NCBI GenBank assembly: GCA_964568395.1
Contig: CAZMPN010000004.1
Location: 62,001 to 126,000 of the forward strand
Source of the DNA: UBA6016 sp964568395
GTDB taxonomy: Bacteria; Campylobacterota; Campylobacteria; Campylobacterales; UBA6016
Length of the DNA: 64,000 nucleotides
Direction: 5' to 3'
This document shows positions 51,350 through 59,492 of this stretch, piece after piece. The notes under the pieces were generated by a model. It made no database searches. It was not told where the DNA came from and was given only the letters and a program-made list of their open reading frames with translations. Made by a program: the position numbers and the translations under genes. Every line of letters begins with the position of its first letter. Positions within the stretch are counted from its first letter, which is position 1.

Positions 51350-52450
51350 TTATAAAAGACCGTAGACCTTAAGGTGCGCTTTTACTATAGGTTTTACGTC
51401 GTACTCTCTCTCACAAACTTCCCGTGCTGCTTTTGCCAGCTTCTTGCGCAAGCCGTCATCGGTTAATAGTTTTTCTACCGCACCCTCCAGCGATCTTGCG
51501 TCTTTTGTCGGCGCCAAAAGTCCCGTTTCACCGTCTCTTACGACGTCTCTGGTGCCGCAGGCGTCCGCCCCTACTACCGCCACTTCCATGCTCATGGCTT
51601 CCAGTACGGTGCGAGGCAGCCCCTCTCTGTAGCTAGGAAGGACGAATATATGAGAGCTCTCCAGAAGCTCTTTTATATCGCTGCGCTCGCCAAGATATTC
51701 CACGCCATCAAATTTTTCGAAAATCTCTTTTTTGAGCCCGCTCGGGTTGCCCATATCCTCTCCGCCGACATAGACAAAGCGTACGGCGGGATATTTTGTT
51801 TTCAGGCTTTGACAGGCTTTAAGATACTCAAGCACCCCTTTGTGTCTGATAAGCCTCGCTATCATTATGACGGTCAGCGGCTCCCTTGCCGCCTCTGTTC
51901 GCTTCCACTCCTTCGTGTCTATCCCGACGCCGTTTATCCTGACTATTTTTTTTGGATCTACGACGCCTTTGCCGGCGAGGTAGTCGGGGTCGTCGGAGTT
52001 TACGAACATAACTGCGTTTGAGAGCTTAAAGACCCTTTTATATAGAGCCTCTATAACGCTTCTGACAAGCTTGCTTTTGATGTCCTCTTCAAGGTAGAAG
52101 CTACCCAGCCCCTCCACCAGGTTTATTATTTTAGGCACCCCAGCAAGACGGCCCGCTATTGTTCCGTAAATGTTGGGCTTTGCGGTAAAGGTGTGGAGAA
52201 TGTCAAGTTTTAGCGGTTTTATCGTCTCGTAAATATTTTGTATCGCCTTTATCTCTTTTAGTGGATTGAGGCTTTTGCGCTCTATCGCATAAGGGGCCAC
52301 CTCTATTCCGGCTTCCCTGATTTTGTCGAGATACCGTCCCTCTGGGGCTATCGCTACCGGAGTATGCCCGAGCCTTTTTAATTCCAGCATTACCGGTAGC
52401 CTAAAAGCGTATAGATTAAGATCCAGATGTGATAGAAAGCCGATTTTCAT
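51350..52450 (-). CDS. pglA: Glycosyltransferase PglA-like (GT4)
   Basis: A 366 aa GT-B glycosyltransferase of family 4. In C. jejuni PglA adds the first GalNAc to lipid-linked diNAcBac. Visible signatures are DILHTFTAKPNIYG near 84-97, the ARLIRHKGVLEYL segment near 197-209 and the E-x7-E nucleotide-sugar motif in SYREGLPRTVLEAMSMEVAVVG near 275-296. It is first in the pgl run. The sugar it transfers cannot be fixed by sequence. Confidence 0.85.
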   Translation of the reverse strand: MKIGFLSHLDLNLYAFRLPVMLELKRLGHTPVAIAPEGRYLDKIREAGIEVAPYAIERKSLNPLKEIKAIQNIYETIKPLKLDILHTFTAKPNIYGTIAGRLAGVPKIINLVEGLGSFYLEEDIKSKLVRSVIEALYKRVFKLSNAVMFVNSDDPDYLAGKGVVDPKKIVRINGVGIDTKEWKRTEAAREPLTVIMIARLIRHKGVLEYLKACQSLKTKYPAVRFVYVGGEDMGNPSGLKKEIFEKFDGVEYLGERSDIKELLESSHIFVLPSYREGLPRTVLEAMSMEVAVVGADACGTRDVVRDGETGLLAPTKDARSLEGAVEKLLTDDGLRKKLAKAAREVCEREYDVKPIVKAHLKVYGLL

Positions 52451-52481
52451 TTTCTCTTCTTTTGTTTTTCGTTGATTTTAA

Positions 52482-52487
52482 TATAAT
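52482..52487 (+). promoter_or_regulatory. -10 element of the helicase gene
   Basis: TATAAT at 52482-52487, giving a predicted start near 52494. This makes the ATG at 52507 the likely translation start and excludes the two earlier in-frame starts. Confidence 0.5.
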
Positions 52488-52506
52488 GCTCGTAAAACGT
52501 TGGGCG

Positions 52507-53796
52507 ATGAAAGTGGAAGAGATAGAGATAATTCCGGAATACAAAAAGGCTTTAGAGCTTGCTATCGGCGGGCATACGAGTGTGTTTGTGACCGGCAAGG
52601 CAGGTACAGGAAAATCCACCATGATACGCTATCTCTCCTCCTCTTTGCCCGATTCCATCATACTTGCCCCGACCGCCGCCGCCGCGATAAATGCCGGAGG
52701 GGATACGATACATTCGTTTTTCTCTCTGCCCGCACGCCACATAGACCCCAGTGAAAAACTGCGTCTAAACCCGAAATCGAAAGCCGTTGCGGAGAGGATG
52801 CATACGCTAATCATAGATGAGGCTTCAATGGTGACGCCCAATATCGTGGACGCTATGGATATCATGCTTAGGCGCTCCAGAAAAAGCGACGAGCCTTTCG
52901 GGGGCGTCTCGGTCGTATTTGTCGGTGATCTTTTGCAGCTTCCGCCGGTTATATCTACGCATGAGGAGAGGGTTTATTTCAGTGAGCGCTATCCTACGCA
53001 GTTTTTTTACTCCGCAGACGTATTCGATGAGTTGTCAATCACGCCTATATACCTGACGAAAGTAAGACGCCAAGAGGAGTCCGATTTCATAGAGGCGCTA
53101 GGATGGGTAAGGGAGGGCGTAAATACTGCCGACGCGCTTAGGTATTTCAACGCAAGCTGCCTCAAGTCGCATACCGACCTAAATAGCCCGATATGGCTGG
53201 TTGCCACCAACGCCGCGGCACACTCTATAAACTCCAGAAGGCTAGCTCTTTTGCCGGGAGAAACCAAAGAGTTTGAGGCGAAAGTAACCGGGGATTCCCC
53301 TGCCGCAAAATGGAAGCTTACGGTGCCGCAAATGCTGGAGCTAAAAGTAGGCGCAAAGGTTGTATTTCTTAGGAACAACAAGCAAAAAGGGTGGATAAAC
53401 GGCGATACCGGCGTGGTCGTATCGATGGGCGGAGAAGCGGTCATCGTAAAAAGCGATATAAGCGGAGAAGCCCTGGAGGTGCCTCGTATGAGCTGGGAGC
53501 GCTATGCGTATACGTATGACGAAAAAAAGCAGACGATAGACAAAGAGGTAATCGGCACTTTTTCGCAGTTTCCGCTTGGGCTCGGCTGGGCGGTGACTAT
53601 CCATAAGTCGCAAGGAATGACGCTGGAATCGGCGGTCGTTGATCTTGGAAGCGGAGCTTTTTCGGACGGGCAAACATACGTCGCATTGTCGAGATGCAGA
53701 AGCGTTAAGAATATGAGGCTCGCACGCAGTCTAAACGAGAGGGATATCAGGGCAAACAAAGAGGCCTTGGAGTTTTATAGGCTTATTGGGGTTTAG
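52507..53796 (+). CDS. PIF1/RecD-like superfamily 1 helicase
   Basis: About 429 aa. Walker A GKAGTGKST lies near 30-38, motif Ia APTAAAAINAGGDTIHSFF near 54-72, Walker B LIIDEASMV near 101-109, motif III VFVGDLLQLPPV near 135-146, and the C-terminal UvrD_C_2 motifs VTIHKSQGMTLESAVVDL and YVALSRCRS. This is the PIF1-like 5'-3' DNA helicase pattern. It is divergent from pglA, and its 3' end overlaps hepT by four bases. Likely roles are replication-fork or recombination DNA unwinding. Confidence 0.85.
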   Translation: MKVEEIEIIPEYKKALELAIGGHTSVFVTGKAGTGKSTMIRYLSSSLPDSIILAPTAAAAINAGGDTIHSFFSLPARHIDPSEKLRLNPKSKAVAERMHTLIIDEASMVTPNIVDAMDIMLRRSRKSDEPFGGVSVVFVGDLLQLPPVISTHEERVYFSERYPTQFFYSADVFDELSITPIYLTKVRRQEESDFIEALGWVREGVNTADALRYFNASCLKSHTDLNSPIWLVATNAAAHSINSRRLALLPGETKEFEAKVTGDSPAAKWKLTVPQMLELKVGAKVVFLRNNKQKGWINGDTGVVVSMGGEAVIVKSDISGEALEVPRMSWERYAYTYDEKKQTIDKEVIGTFSQFPLGLGWAVTIHKSQGMTLESAVVDLGSGAFSDGQTYVALSRCRSVKNMRLARSLNERDIRANKEALEFYRLIGV

Positions 53797-54161
53797 TTGC
53801 AAGCAACTTGCTGCATTAGTTTTATTTTTTGTTTTAACTTTTCAAGATGATTTTTGCATATATCGAATACTATGACAGGATTTATATCTGCATAGTGATG
53901 TGATATTATATCTCTGAATTTTATTGCGCTCTCTATATCAAAATCAACAAATTTTGCAAAAAATTTTGCGTCGGATTTTTCGATACTTTTTAGTGTTTCG
54001 CCTATTGTTTGGAGTCTCATAAGTACGGAGTCAAATAATATGGACGCATCGTCGTCTTTTGTGAAATCATCGGAAGTCAATACGGTTTCGGTGCGTTTTT
54101 GGACAATCTCTATCGTCTCCAAAACATCTAAAAGCTTGTCGCAAATCACGGAATTAGACAA
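53793..54161 (-). CDS. hepT: HepT-like toxin of a HepT/MntA system
   Basis: About 122 aa from a TTG at 54161 that has GGGAGG six bases ahead; an ATG seven codons earlier (54182) is the alternative. The HEPN RNase motif R-x4-H-x-Y is present as RDIISHHY near residues 87-94 of this frame. The protein is all helical and acidic at the start. It overlaps the MntA gene by eight bases. HepT toxins are silenced by AMPylation of the motif Tyr by MntA. Confidence 0.83.
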   Translation of the reverse strand: MSNSVICDKLLDVLETIEIVQKRTETVLTSDDFTKDDDASILFDSVLMRLQTIGETLKSIEKSDAKFFAKFVDFDIESAIKFRDIISHHYADINPVIVFDICKNHLEKLKQKIKLMQQVACN

Positions 54162-54441
54162 ATATAGCCTCCCGCAAAACACGCTCTTTAAACCTCGGAC
54201 GCATATTGTTGTGAAGCGTCACCAGGTCGACTTTTGCGCCAAACTCTTTTTCAAGTTCGCTTTGAAGTTCTATGAGTGATTGGAAGCTGGGATACATCTC
54301 GGCTATCACGTCCACATCGCTATTTTCGCTTGCCTCGTCTCTTGCTACCGAGCCGAATATCCCTATTCGTTTTACGCCGTAGCGTGCGGCAAAATCGCTT
54401 TTGTGACTTTCAAGGATTGATAGAATTTGTGTTTTGGTCAT
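54154..54441 (-). CDS. mntA: MntA-like nucleotidyltransferase antitoxin
   Basis: A 95 aa minimal nucleotidyltransferase. The family motif GSVARDEASENSDVDV (GS-x9-D-x-D, about 30-45) is complete and a third acid is in AKVDLVTL near 69-76. It AMPylates and neutralises its HepT partner. It sits between the winged-helix nuclease-like gene and hepT. The A+T-rich composition of the patch suggests transfer. Confidence 0.87.
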   Translation of the reverse strand: MTKTQILSILESHKSDFAARYGVKRIGIFGSVARDEASENSDVDVIAEMYPSFQSLIELQSELEKEFGAKVDLVTLHNNMRPRFKERVLREAIFV

Positions 54442-55182
54442 TTAAAATTCTTTTTTCAGAGTCGTTTTTTCTTTATCCTCGAATGCCTCTTCTATAAAAG
54501 CTTCTATGCGTCTTAGATCTGGCTTATGCTCTTTGACGGGGATAATATATTGCCAATTATTCAAATCGCACGGATATTGAGAAACAACTAAGCCAATTCC
54601 ATTTCTGGCGCATTCGACTTTAATTTCCTCAAATGTATCTATATTTTTTTCAATAACTGGCTCCGATGGATCTTCATAAAAAAATAAAACCCCATAATGG
54701 GCAGCTCTAGTATGGGCTAGTGCTTCGTAAACACAAGTAGCATCAAATTGTTTATTTGCATGTTTAACTTCTACGCTGACTAATTCTAGTAGTTTTTGTG
54801 GCACATTGGCAAACTTATGAACACACGCCAAAACAAAATCAGGCGTACTCCACTTGCCTGACAATTTTTTTGCATGAGTTTTTTTCAAATATTTTGAGTA
54901 TGTGCCATGTTTGCCGTAAATGTCTTTTTCTATCCATTTTTCTATATTTTCTTCAATATGTTTGTATGTCGAATTTTCATCATCAAAACTGCCTTCGATA
55001 ACATATCCTCCGCCTCGAATTGTGTAAATTCTATATATACCATCATCATTAATCTTATCAATGATATTTCTTACAATATTTTCTGTCATTTCTAATTCGC
55101 TGGCTAGACGCTTTAATGCTGGCGCAACAAGATCACATTTTCTATTTTCTTCAAGCAGCTTGATTAGTTTGAATTTCTCCAA
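54442..55182 (-). CDS. Winged-helix plus PD-(D/E)XK nuclease-like protein
   Basis: A 246 aa protein I do not match to a named family. Residues 1-62 look like a winged helix (KRLASELEMTENIVRNIIDKI, then a GGGYVIEG wing). Residues 85-200 carry a PD-(D/E)XK-like signature: PD at 114-115, EVK at 138-140 and a Q-x6-Y element at 145-152 on the next helix, with hydrophobic strands around them. It is A+T-rich and abuts the MntA gene with no gap, so the three genes form one transcript. A restriction- or sensor-like role in defence is inference. Confidence 0.65.
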   Translation of the reverse strand: MEKFKLIKLLEENRKCDLVAPALKRLASELEMTENIVRNIIDKINDDGIYRIYTIRGGGYVIEGSFDDENSTYKHIEENIEKWIEKDIYGKHGTYSKYLKKTHAKKLSGKWSTPDFVLACVHKFANVPQKLLELVSVEVKHANKQFDATCVYEALAHTRAAHYGVLFFYEDPSEPVIEKNIDTFEEIKVECARNGIGLVVSQYPCDLNNWQYIIPVKEHKPDLRRIEAFIEEAFEDKEKTTLKKEF

Positions 55183-55197
55183 ATAGATACTCCTTTT

Positions 55198-56580
55198 TTA
55201 TAGCCCCATCTTCCCCGGATTTAGGATATTGTTCGGGTCGAACGCTCTTTTGATGGAGCGGAAGAGTTCAAGTTCGGCATCGGTAAACGCCATTTTCATA
55301 AACGGCGCCTTAGATACCCCGATACCGTGCTCGCCGCTTAGTGTGCCACCAAGGTCTATAGCTATCTGAAATATCTCCTCGATAGCTTTTTCGGCTAGTT
55401 CCAGTTTGTGCGGGTCGTTTTTGTCGGTCATGACGTTCGTGTGTACGTTGCCGTCTCCGGTGTGTCCGAAGCAAGGGATATTGAAGCCGTATTTTTCGCT
55501 TACTTTTTTGTATTCGCTTAGAAGCTCGGGAAGTACGGCTCTTGGCACCGTTATATCTTCGTTTAGTTTTTTGTTGCCGTACACCTTTAGGCTTTGAGAG
55601 GCGTTACGTCTTGCGAACCATAGATTTGAAGCTTCCGCGGCGTCTTTTGCGCGTACGAAGTCTATGCATCCGTTAGCCTTAAATACGTTTTCCAGCGCCG
55701 CCATCTGGAGGTCTAGATCGGCTTCAAGATTTCCGTCTACGTCGGTGATGAGTATGGCCCCCGCATCTATTGGAAGCCCTTTTTTGTGTACCTCTTCGAC
55801 TGCTCTTATGGTGAGGTTGTCGAGAAACTCCATCGCTACGGGCGTGATACCTTCCGCAAACGTCTTGTATACTGCTTCCATGGCCGATTCGACGGTAGGG
55901 AATACGCCCATCGCCGTCTTGGTCATTTTCGGCTTTGCGATAAGGCGCAGCGTAATCTCGGTAGTTACCGCCAGCGTACCCTCGCTTCCTACTAGTATTC
56001 CGCATAGGTTGTAGCCGGCCACATCCTTTATCGTCCGTTTGCCTGCCTTGATGACGTCGCCGTTTGGTATGACCGCCCTCATCGCCATTACGTAATCTTT
56101 CGTGATGCCGTATTTCGCGGCTCTCATACCGCCCGCATTTTCGGCAACGTTACCGCCTATCGTGCTATACTCTTGGCTTGCCGGATCCGGCGGATAGAAT
56201 AGCCCGACCCTCTCTACGGCCTCTTGCAGCTCCTTGTTTACGACACCCGGTTGGACTACGGCTACTAGGTTTTTGGTGTCTATCTCTAGGATTTTATTCA
56301 TGTGTTTTTCAAAGGCAAGTACGATGCCGCCCGTTACAGGCAGCGCTCCGCCCGTAAAACCGCTTCCGGCGCCCCTAGGGACTATCGCTATACGATGCTC
56401 GTTGCAGTATTTAAGCACACGGCTGACATCTTCTTCGTTTCTTGGGAATACGACGGCGGACGGTTCGTATCTGTTTTTGGTGGCGTCATAACAGTAGGCT
56501 ATCAGATGGGCCTTGTCGTCGAAGCAGTTATCGTCGCCTACTATGGACTTGAGAGCGGATATATGTTTTTTGTCTAGCAT
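55198..56580 (-). CDS. glcD: FAD-linked oxidase, GlcD/lactate dehydrogenase type
   Basis: A 460 aa flavoprotein of the PCMH/VAO family oxidising a 2-hydroxy acid such as glycolate or D-lactate. The FAD-binding core RGAGSGFTGGALPVTGGIVLA (about 60-80, given here in outline) and STIGGNVAENAGGMRAAKYG near 144-163 are intact; the C-terminal GEHGIGVSKAPFM segment carries the family His. No Fe-S partner subunit is adjacent. It follows the PGBA_N protein gene by one base. Glycolate versus lactate cannot be decided; a glycolate role would pair logically with the Gph-like phosphatase at 13570. Confidence 0.83.
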   Translation of the reverse strand: MLDKKHISALKSIVGDDNCFDDKAHLIAYCYDATKNRYEPSAVVFPRNEEDVSRVLKYCNEHRIAIVPRGAGSGFTGGALPVTGGIVLAFEKHMNKILEIDTKNLVAVVQPGVVNKELQEAVERVGLFYPPDPASQEYSTIGGNVAENAGGMRAAKYGITKDYVMAMRAVIPNGDVIKAGKRTIKDVAGYNLCGILVGSEGTLAVTTEITLRLIAKPKMTKTAMGVFPTVESAMEAVYKTFAEGITPVAMEFLDNLTIRAVEEVHKKGLPIDAGAILITDVDGNLEADLDLQMAALENVFKANGCIDFVRAKDAAEASNLWFARRNASQSLKVYGNKKLNEDITVPRAVLPELLSEYKKVSEKYGFNIPCFGHTGDGNVHTNVMTDKNDPHKLELAEKAIEEIFQIAIDLGGTLSGEHGIGVSKAPFMKMAFTDAELELFRSIKRAFDPNNILNPGKMGL

Positions 56581-56581
56581 T

Positions 56582-57292
56582 TTATAAGCCGAGAAGTCTT
56601 AGATAGTATGAGTCGTAATCCTTTACGCTCTCTTTTAGCATGCCGAGATAACCTGTGTCTATCTCTCCGGTTCTTCTATAAAAAGGGGAGTCGAACTCTT
56701 TTTGGTTGTCGCTTGCGAAAGCTCTCTCTTCCAGTATCTCCATGCTTTGGCAATCCGTGATATAAATTTTGTCTCTTATAGCAAAATATATGGTGCCGAC
56801 GGAGTACAGCCTGCAAAAGGAGGATATATGTTTCGCTTTCGGCTCGCCGACCCTCTCTTTCGTCAGAAGCGCGGCGAATAGGTCCGGATGCACCCATGTC
56901 TTATTGTCCGATGCGGCCACCTTTTGATAGTCGGCTTGGTTTTTGGCGATTATCGTAGCTCTGTTGTCAAACATATAAAACAGCGCTTTATCCCCGACCT
57001 TTGGAAGCACCATGGCTCTAGGCAGGGCCTCTTGGGCAAGGTCGCTAAACATCTCGAACCTTACCTTTATCTCGTTGCCGCTATTTATAGCTCTTGCGGC
57101 GGCAACAATGGTGTCTCTTTGTCCGTCAAGTTTTGTCACCACTATGCCGGTCACGCCTTTTTGGACGCTGCCGTCGCCTTTTAGCGTCGCGCCCATTCCG
57201 TCGCTATCGATACTCACGACCGTCATCTCTACTTTTTCTTTGGCGTATACTAGCGATGCCAGCATCAAAATAGCCAAAATCAGTTTTTTCAT
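56582..57292 (-). CDS. Plasminogen-binding N-terminal domain (PGBA_N) protein
   Basis: A 236 aa periplasmic protein with a signal peptide (1-17). The body matches the N-terminal domain of Helicobacter PgbA/PgbB: a beta-rich start with GVTGIVVTKLDGQRDTIVA, then LPRAMVLPKVGDKALFYMFDNRATIIA, WVHPDLFAALL and SFCRLYSVGTIYFAIRDKIYITDCQS. It lacks the long coiled-coil, Lys-rich C-terminal part of PgbA that binds plasminogen, so that function is unlikely here. It is probably a conserved envelope protein of Campylobacterota. Confidence 0.82.
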   Translation of the reverse strand: MKKLILAILMLASLVYAKEKVEMTVVSIDSDGMGATLKGDGSVQKGVTGIVVTKLDGQRDTIVAAARAINSGNEIKVRFEMFSDLAQEALPRAMVLPKVGDKALFYMFDNRATIIAKNQADYQKVAASDNKTWVHPDLFAALLTKERVGEPKAKHISSFCRLYSVGTIYFAIRDKIYITDCQSMEILEERAFASDNQKEFDSPFYRRTGEIDTGYLGMLKESVKDYDSYYLRLLGL

Positions 57293-57318
57293 ACTTCTGC
57301 CTTTTTCAAAATTACCCC

Positions 57319-57324
57319 ATTATA
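57319..57324 (-). promoter_or_regulatory. Extended -10 promoter of the PGBA_N-glcD pair
   Basis: TGCTATAAT on the minus strand (core TATAAT 57324-57319) is an extended -10. It lies 27 bases before the start of the PGBA_N gene. Confidence 0.5.
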
Positions 57325-57336
57325 GCAAGGGGAGGA

Positions 57337-57603
57337 TTACAAAATATATTTTATGCACTCGACTTTTCTGAGCTCTTCATATATGTAAAGCCGCTCATCT
57401 TCGCTGTAAACCAAAACTTCCAGCGTGAGGCTTACGAACTTTCCAGTCGTTGATTTATTGGACGGCGTGAGCGTAAAAGGTTTTTCTTTTAGTATGTGTA
57501 CGGCGCTTGCGTGCATGCCCTCTTCGTCCATGCCTATGATTTTATACTGCCACGAGACCGGATACTCTAGCTCTAGTTTTTTACCTTCTAGTATATTCGC
57601 CAC
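57337..57603 (-). CDS. DUF493 (YbeD-like) small regulatory-fold protein
   Basis: An 88 aa ACT-like fold protein of the DUF493/YbeD family (Helicobacter HP0495 type). Recognisable strands are LELEYPVSWQYKIIG near 10-24, the TGKFVSLTLEVLV strand near 53-65 and the YIYEELRKV helix. Function is unknown. It overlaps moaC by 23 bases at its 5' end. Confidence 0.85.
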   Translation of the reverse strand: MANILEGKKLELEYPVSWQYKIIGMDEEGMHASAVHILKEKPFTLTPSNKSTTGKFVSLTLEVLVYSEDERLYIYEELRKVECIKYIL

Positions 57604-58054
57604 TTTTACCTCCGATTTTGCTCTCTAGCCTAATGTCGGTAATTTCCATTCCTTTGTCTATCGCCTTAACCATATCGTAAATAGTCAAAAGTCCGACGGA
57701 TACCGCCGTAAGCGCCTCCATCTCCACGCCCGTCTTGCCTTCCATCTTTACCGTAACGAACATTTTAAACCCGGGCAGCTCGTCTTTTTCCTCTATGTCG
57801 CATTTGACAGACGAGAGCGCGAGCGGATGGCACATCGGTATAAGATCGCTTGTTTTTTTGGCGCCCATAACCGCCGCTATCACGGCCGTTTGAAGCACTG
57901 GCCCTTTTTTGGCCGTACCCTCTTTTACGGCTTTGTACGCCTCTTCGCTCATCTTTATCAGACCGCTTGCTACGGCTATTCTGACTGTTTCGTTTTTTTC
58001 AGAGACATCCACCATTTTCGGTAGATTGTTTTCATCTAAATGGGTTAACTCCAT
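57581..58054 (-). CDS. moaC: Cyclic pyranopterin monophosphate synthase MoaC
   Basis: A 157 aa enzyme that forms cPMP in molybdenum cofactor synthesis. Family motifs THLDENNLPKMVDVSEK (about 4-20), KKTSDLIPMCHPLAL (about 66-80), GVEMEALTAVSVGLLTIYDMVKA (about 108-130) and the Lys/Asp catalytic residues are intact. It overlaps mobA by 23 bases and DUF493 by 23. Confidence 0.95.
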   Translation of the reverse strand: MELTHLDENNLPKMVDVSEKNETVRIAVASGLIKMSEEAYKAVKEGTAKKGPVLQTAVIAAVMGAKKTSDLIPMCHPLALSSVKCDIEEKDELPGFKMFVTVKMEGKTGVEMEALTAVSVGLLTIYDMVKAIDKGMEITDIRLESKIGGKSGEYTRR

Positions 58055-58646
58055 CTTCTATCGCTTTTTTATAATCTTCGTATCTATTGAGGTTTGAAAA
58101 CTCTTTTTCGTCACCCGTTTGGACGAAAATTGTACCGATTTTCTCTAAAAGAAGGGTTAATTTGTGTTTGTTTTGCTTTATCATCTGGGTTAGCTCGGAA
58201 GATATGCTTTTGTCGTACACGGCTACGGTAGGGTGTATTTTCGAACCGCTTTGCGCGGCTATAAATAGACCGTTTTCAAAGATGAGGTTTTGTATCGACT
58301 CTTCGCTGATAAAAGGTGTGTCTACGCCGATAAAAAATATCCTGTCGGCTTGCAGCGCTTCGAATGCGCTCAGCATACCGAGCGTCGGGGCAAATAGTTC
58401 GCCGGTATCGAATCCGTCGACGGACGTTAGATCTTCGATAATCCGTTTAGGCTCTATTTTGTCGTAGTTTTTTGATGATTTTGCGTTCAGGTAGACGTTT
58501 TCGAATATCTTTGAGAGCTTTTGGAACTGCCTATAGTATAGAGGCTCGCCCCAAAAATCGAGAAACGCCTTGTCTATTCCGGCGTCCTCTTTCATTCGGG
58601 AGCTTTTGCCGCCGGAGAGGATAACGCACGGAATATCTTTTATCAT
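58032..58646 (-). CDS. mobA: Molybdenum cofactor guanylyltransferase MobA
   Basis: A 204 aa nucleotidyltransferase that attaches GMP to Mo-molybdopterin. The N-terminal ILSGGKSSRMKEDAG motif (about 9-23) binds GTP, and GVDTPFI near 109-115 carries the metal-binding Asp. It links to moaC by overlap and shares one base with the upstream unknown gene. MGD would serve formate dehydrogenase, nitrate reductase and similar enzymes. Confidence 0.9.
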   Translation of the reverse strand: MIKDIPCVILSGGKSSRMKEDAGIDKAFLDFWGEPLYYRQFQKLSKIFENVYLNAKSSKNYDKIEPKRIIEDLTSVDGFDTGELFAPTLGMLSAFEALQADRIFFIGVDTPFISEESIQNLIFENGLFIAAQSGSKIHPTVAVYDKSISSELTQMIKQNKHKLTLLLEKIGTIFVQTGDEKEFSNLNRYEDYKKAIEDGVNPFR

Positions 58647-59254
58647 TAAAAGAGCGTATTGCCTAGGTCGTTGGCTTTTTGTTCGAATTTGTTGAGGCTC
58701 TCGTTTATGTCGTCAAGAAGCGAGCCTAGTTTCGTGTTGGTTTCGGTTACCGCTGAAATTTTTTGAGCCGCGTTGTCCATCTGCTCTTTTTTCTGTGCGC
58801 CGAATGCGGCTAGCGGATTTGAGATCTGCTCTTTTTTGGCTTTCAGCATCTCTTTTGCATTTTTTTTCCACTCTTCAAAATCGCCGCCGAAGCCTATTTC
58901 GCTGGAGCTCAAATCTATCTGTATGACTCCGGCCGTCGTATCGAAGCTCTGTTTTGAGAGGACGTTTTTTTGCGAGTAGGCGATAGTCGCCCCTAGCGCC
59001 GAGGCCGCATCGAAGTCCGTTATGCCTTCTTTGTCGAGTTTCGATATGAAGATTTCGGACGTTTGTATGAAGCCTACGGCGTCGTTAGTGTCTTTGATTT
59101 TTTGTACGAAATTGGCTCCGCTGGCAGGTTTGCTTTGCGTCGTTGCGCCTACTTGAGCCGCAGCGGCTGGTTTTTCTCCGTTATCCTGCGCTTTTGGTAT
59201 CTGCACCCCTGGAATATTGAAAGGGTTTGTTTTCATTAGAAAATCGACATTCAT
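58646..59254 (-). CDS. Unknown protein, low-complexity N-terminus
   Basis: A 202 aa protein, no signal peptide. Residues 1-45 are Pro/Ala/Gln-rich and likely disordered; residues 46-110 (IKDTNDAVGFIQTSEIFISKLDKEG, then the ASALGATIAYSQKN helix) are folded; the last 60 residues are a predicted coiled coil (VTETNTKLGSLLDDINESLNKFEQKAND). In general feel it resembles flagellar hook or rod-linked proteins of Campylobacterota, but I cannot assign it. It overlaps mobA by one base. Confidence 0.65.
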   Translation of the reverse strand: MNVDFLMKTNPFNIPGVQIPKAQDNGEKPAAAAQVGATTQSKPASGANFVQKIKDTNDAVGFIQTSEIFISKLDKEGITDFDAASALGATIAYSQKNVLSKQSFDTTAGVIQIDLSSSEIGFGGDFEEWKKNAKEMLKAKKEQISNPLAAFGAQKKEQMDNAAQKISAVTETNTKLGSLLDDINESLNKFEQKANDLGNTLF

Positions 59255-59376
59255 CTTTGCCGCCTTTGTTTTCTGGATGTTTAGGCCCTAAAAGCAAAAT
59301 ATGTTCCTATTCAAAGAAATTTTTTTTATGCTATAAAATAAAGTTATATCAAAAATATGTGCGACGGCTTTCCGGT

Positions 59377-59453
59377 ATTACTAAAGTGGCAATTAGTAAT
59401 ACTTAACAAATTGTTAAAATTTAATTATTGGTTAAGTTTTGTTTAACTAGAAT
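59377..59453 (+). promoter_or_regulatory. Hydrogenase operon regulatory region with dyads
   Basis: Upstream of hydA are a perfect dyad ATTACTAA-N8-TTAGTAAT (59377-59400), a palindrome TTAACAA-A-TTGTTAA (59403-59417), and a second pair GTTAA...TTAAC (59431-59447) that abuts a TAGAAT -10 (59448-59453). Four GTTAA/TTAAC half-sites fall in 45 bases. This looks like an operator array for a regulator responding to H2, oxygen or electron acceptor; which one is not shown. Confidence 0.55.
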
Positions 59454-59492
59454 TTGAGGTCACGCAAACATAGATATTAGCGAGGAGAGATA

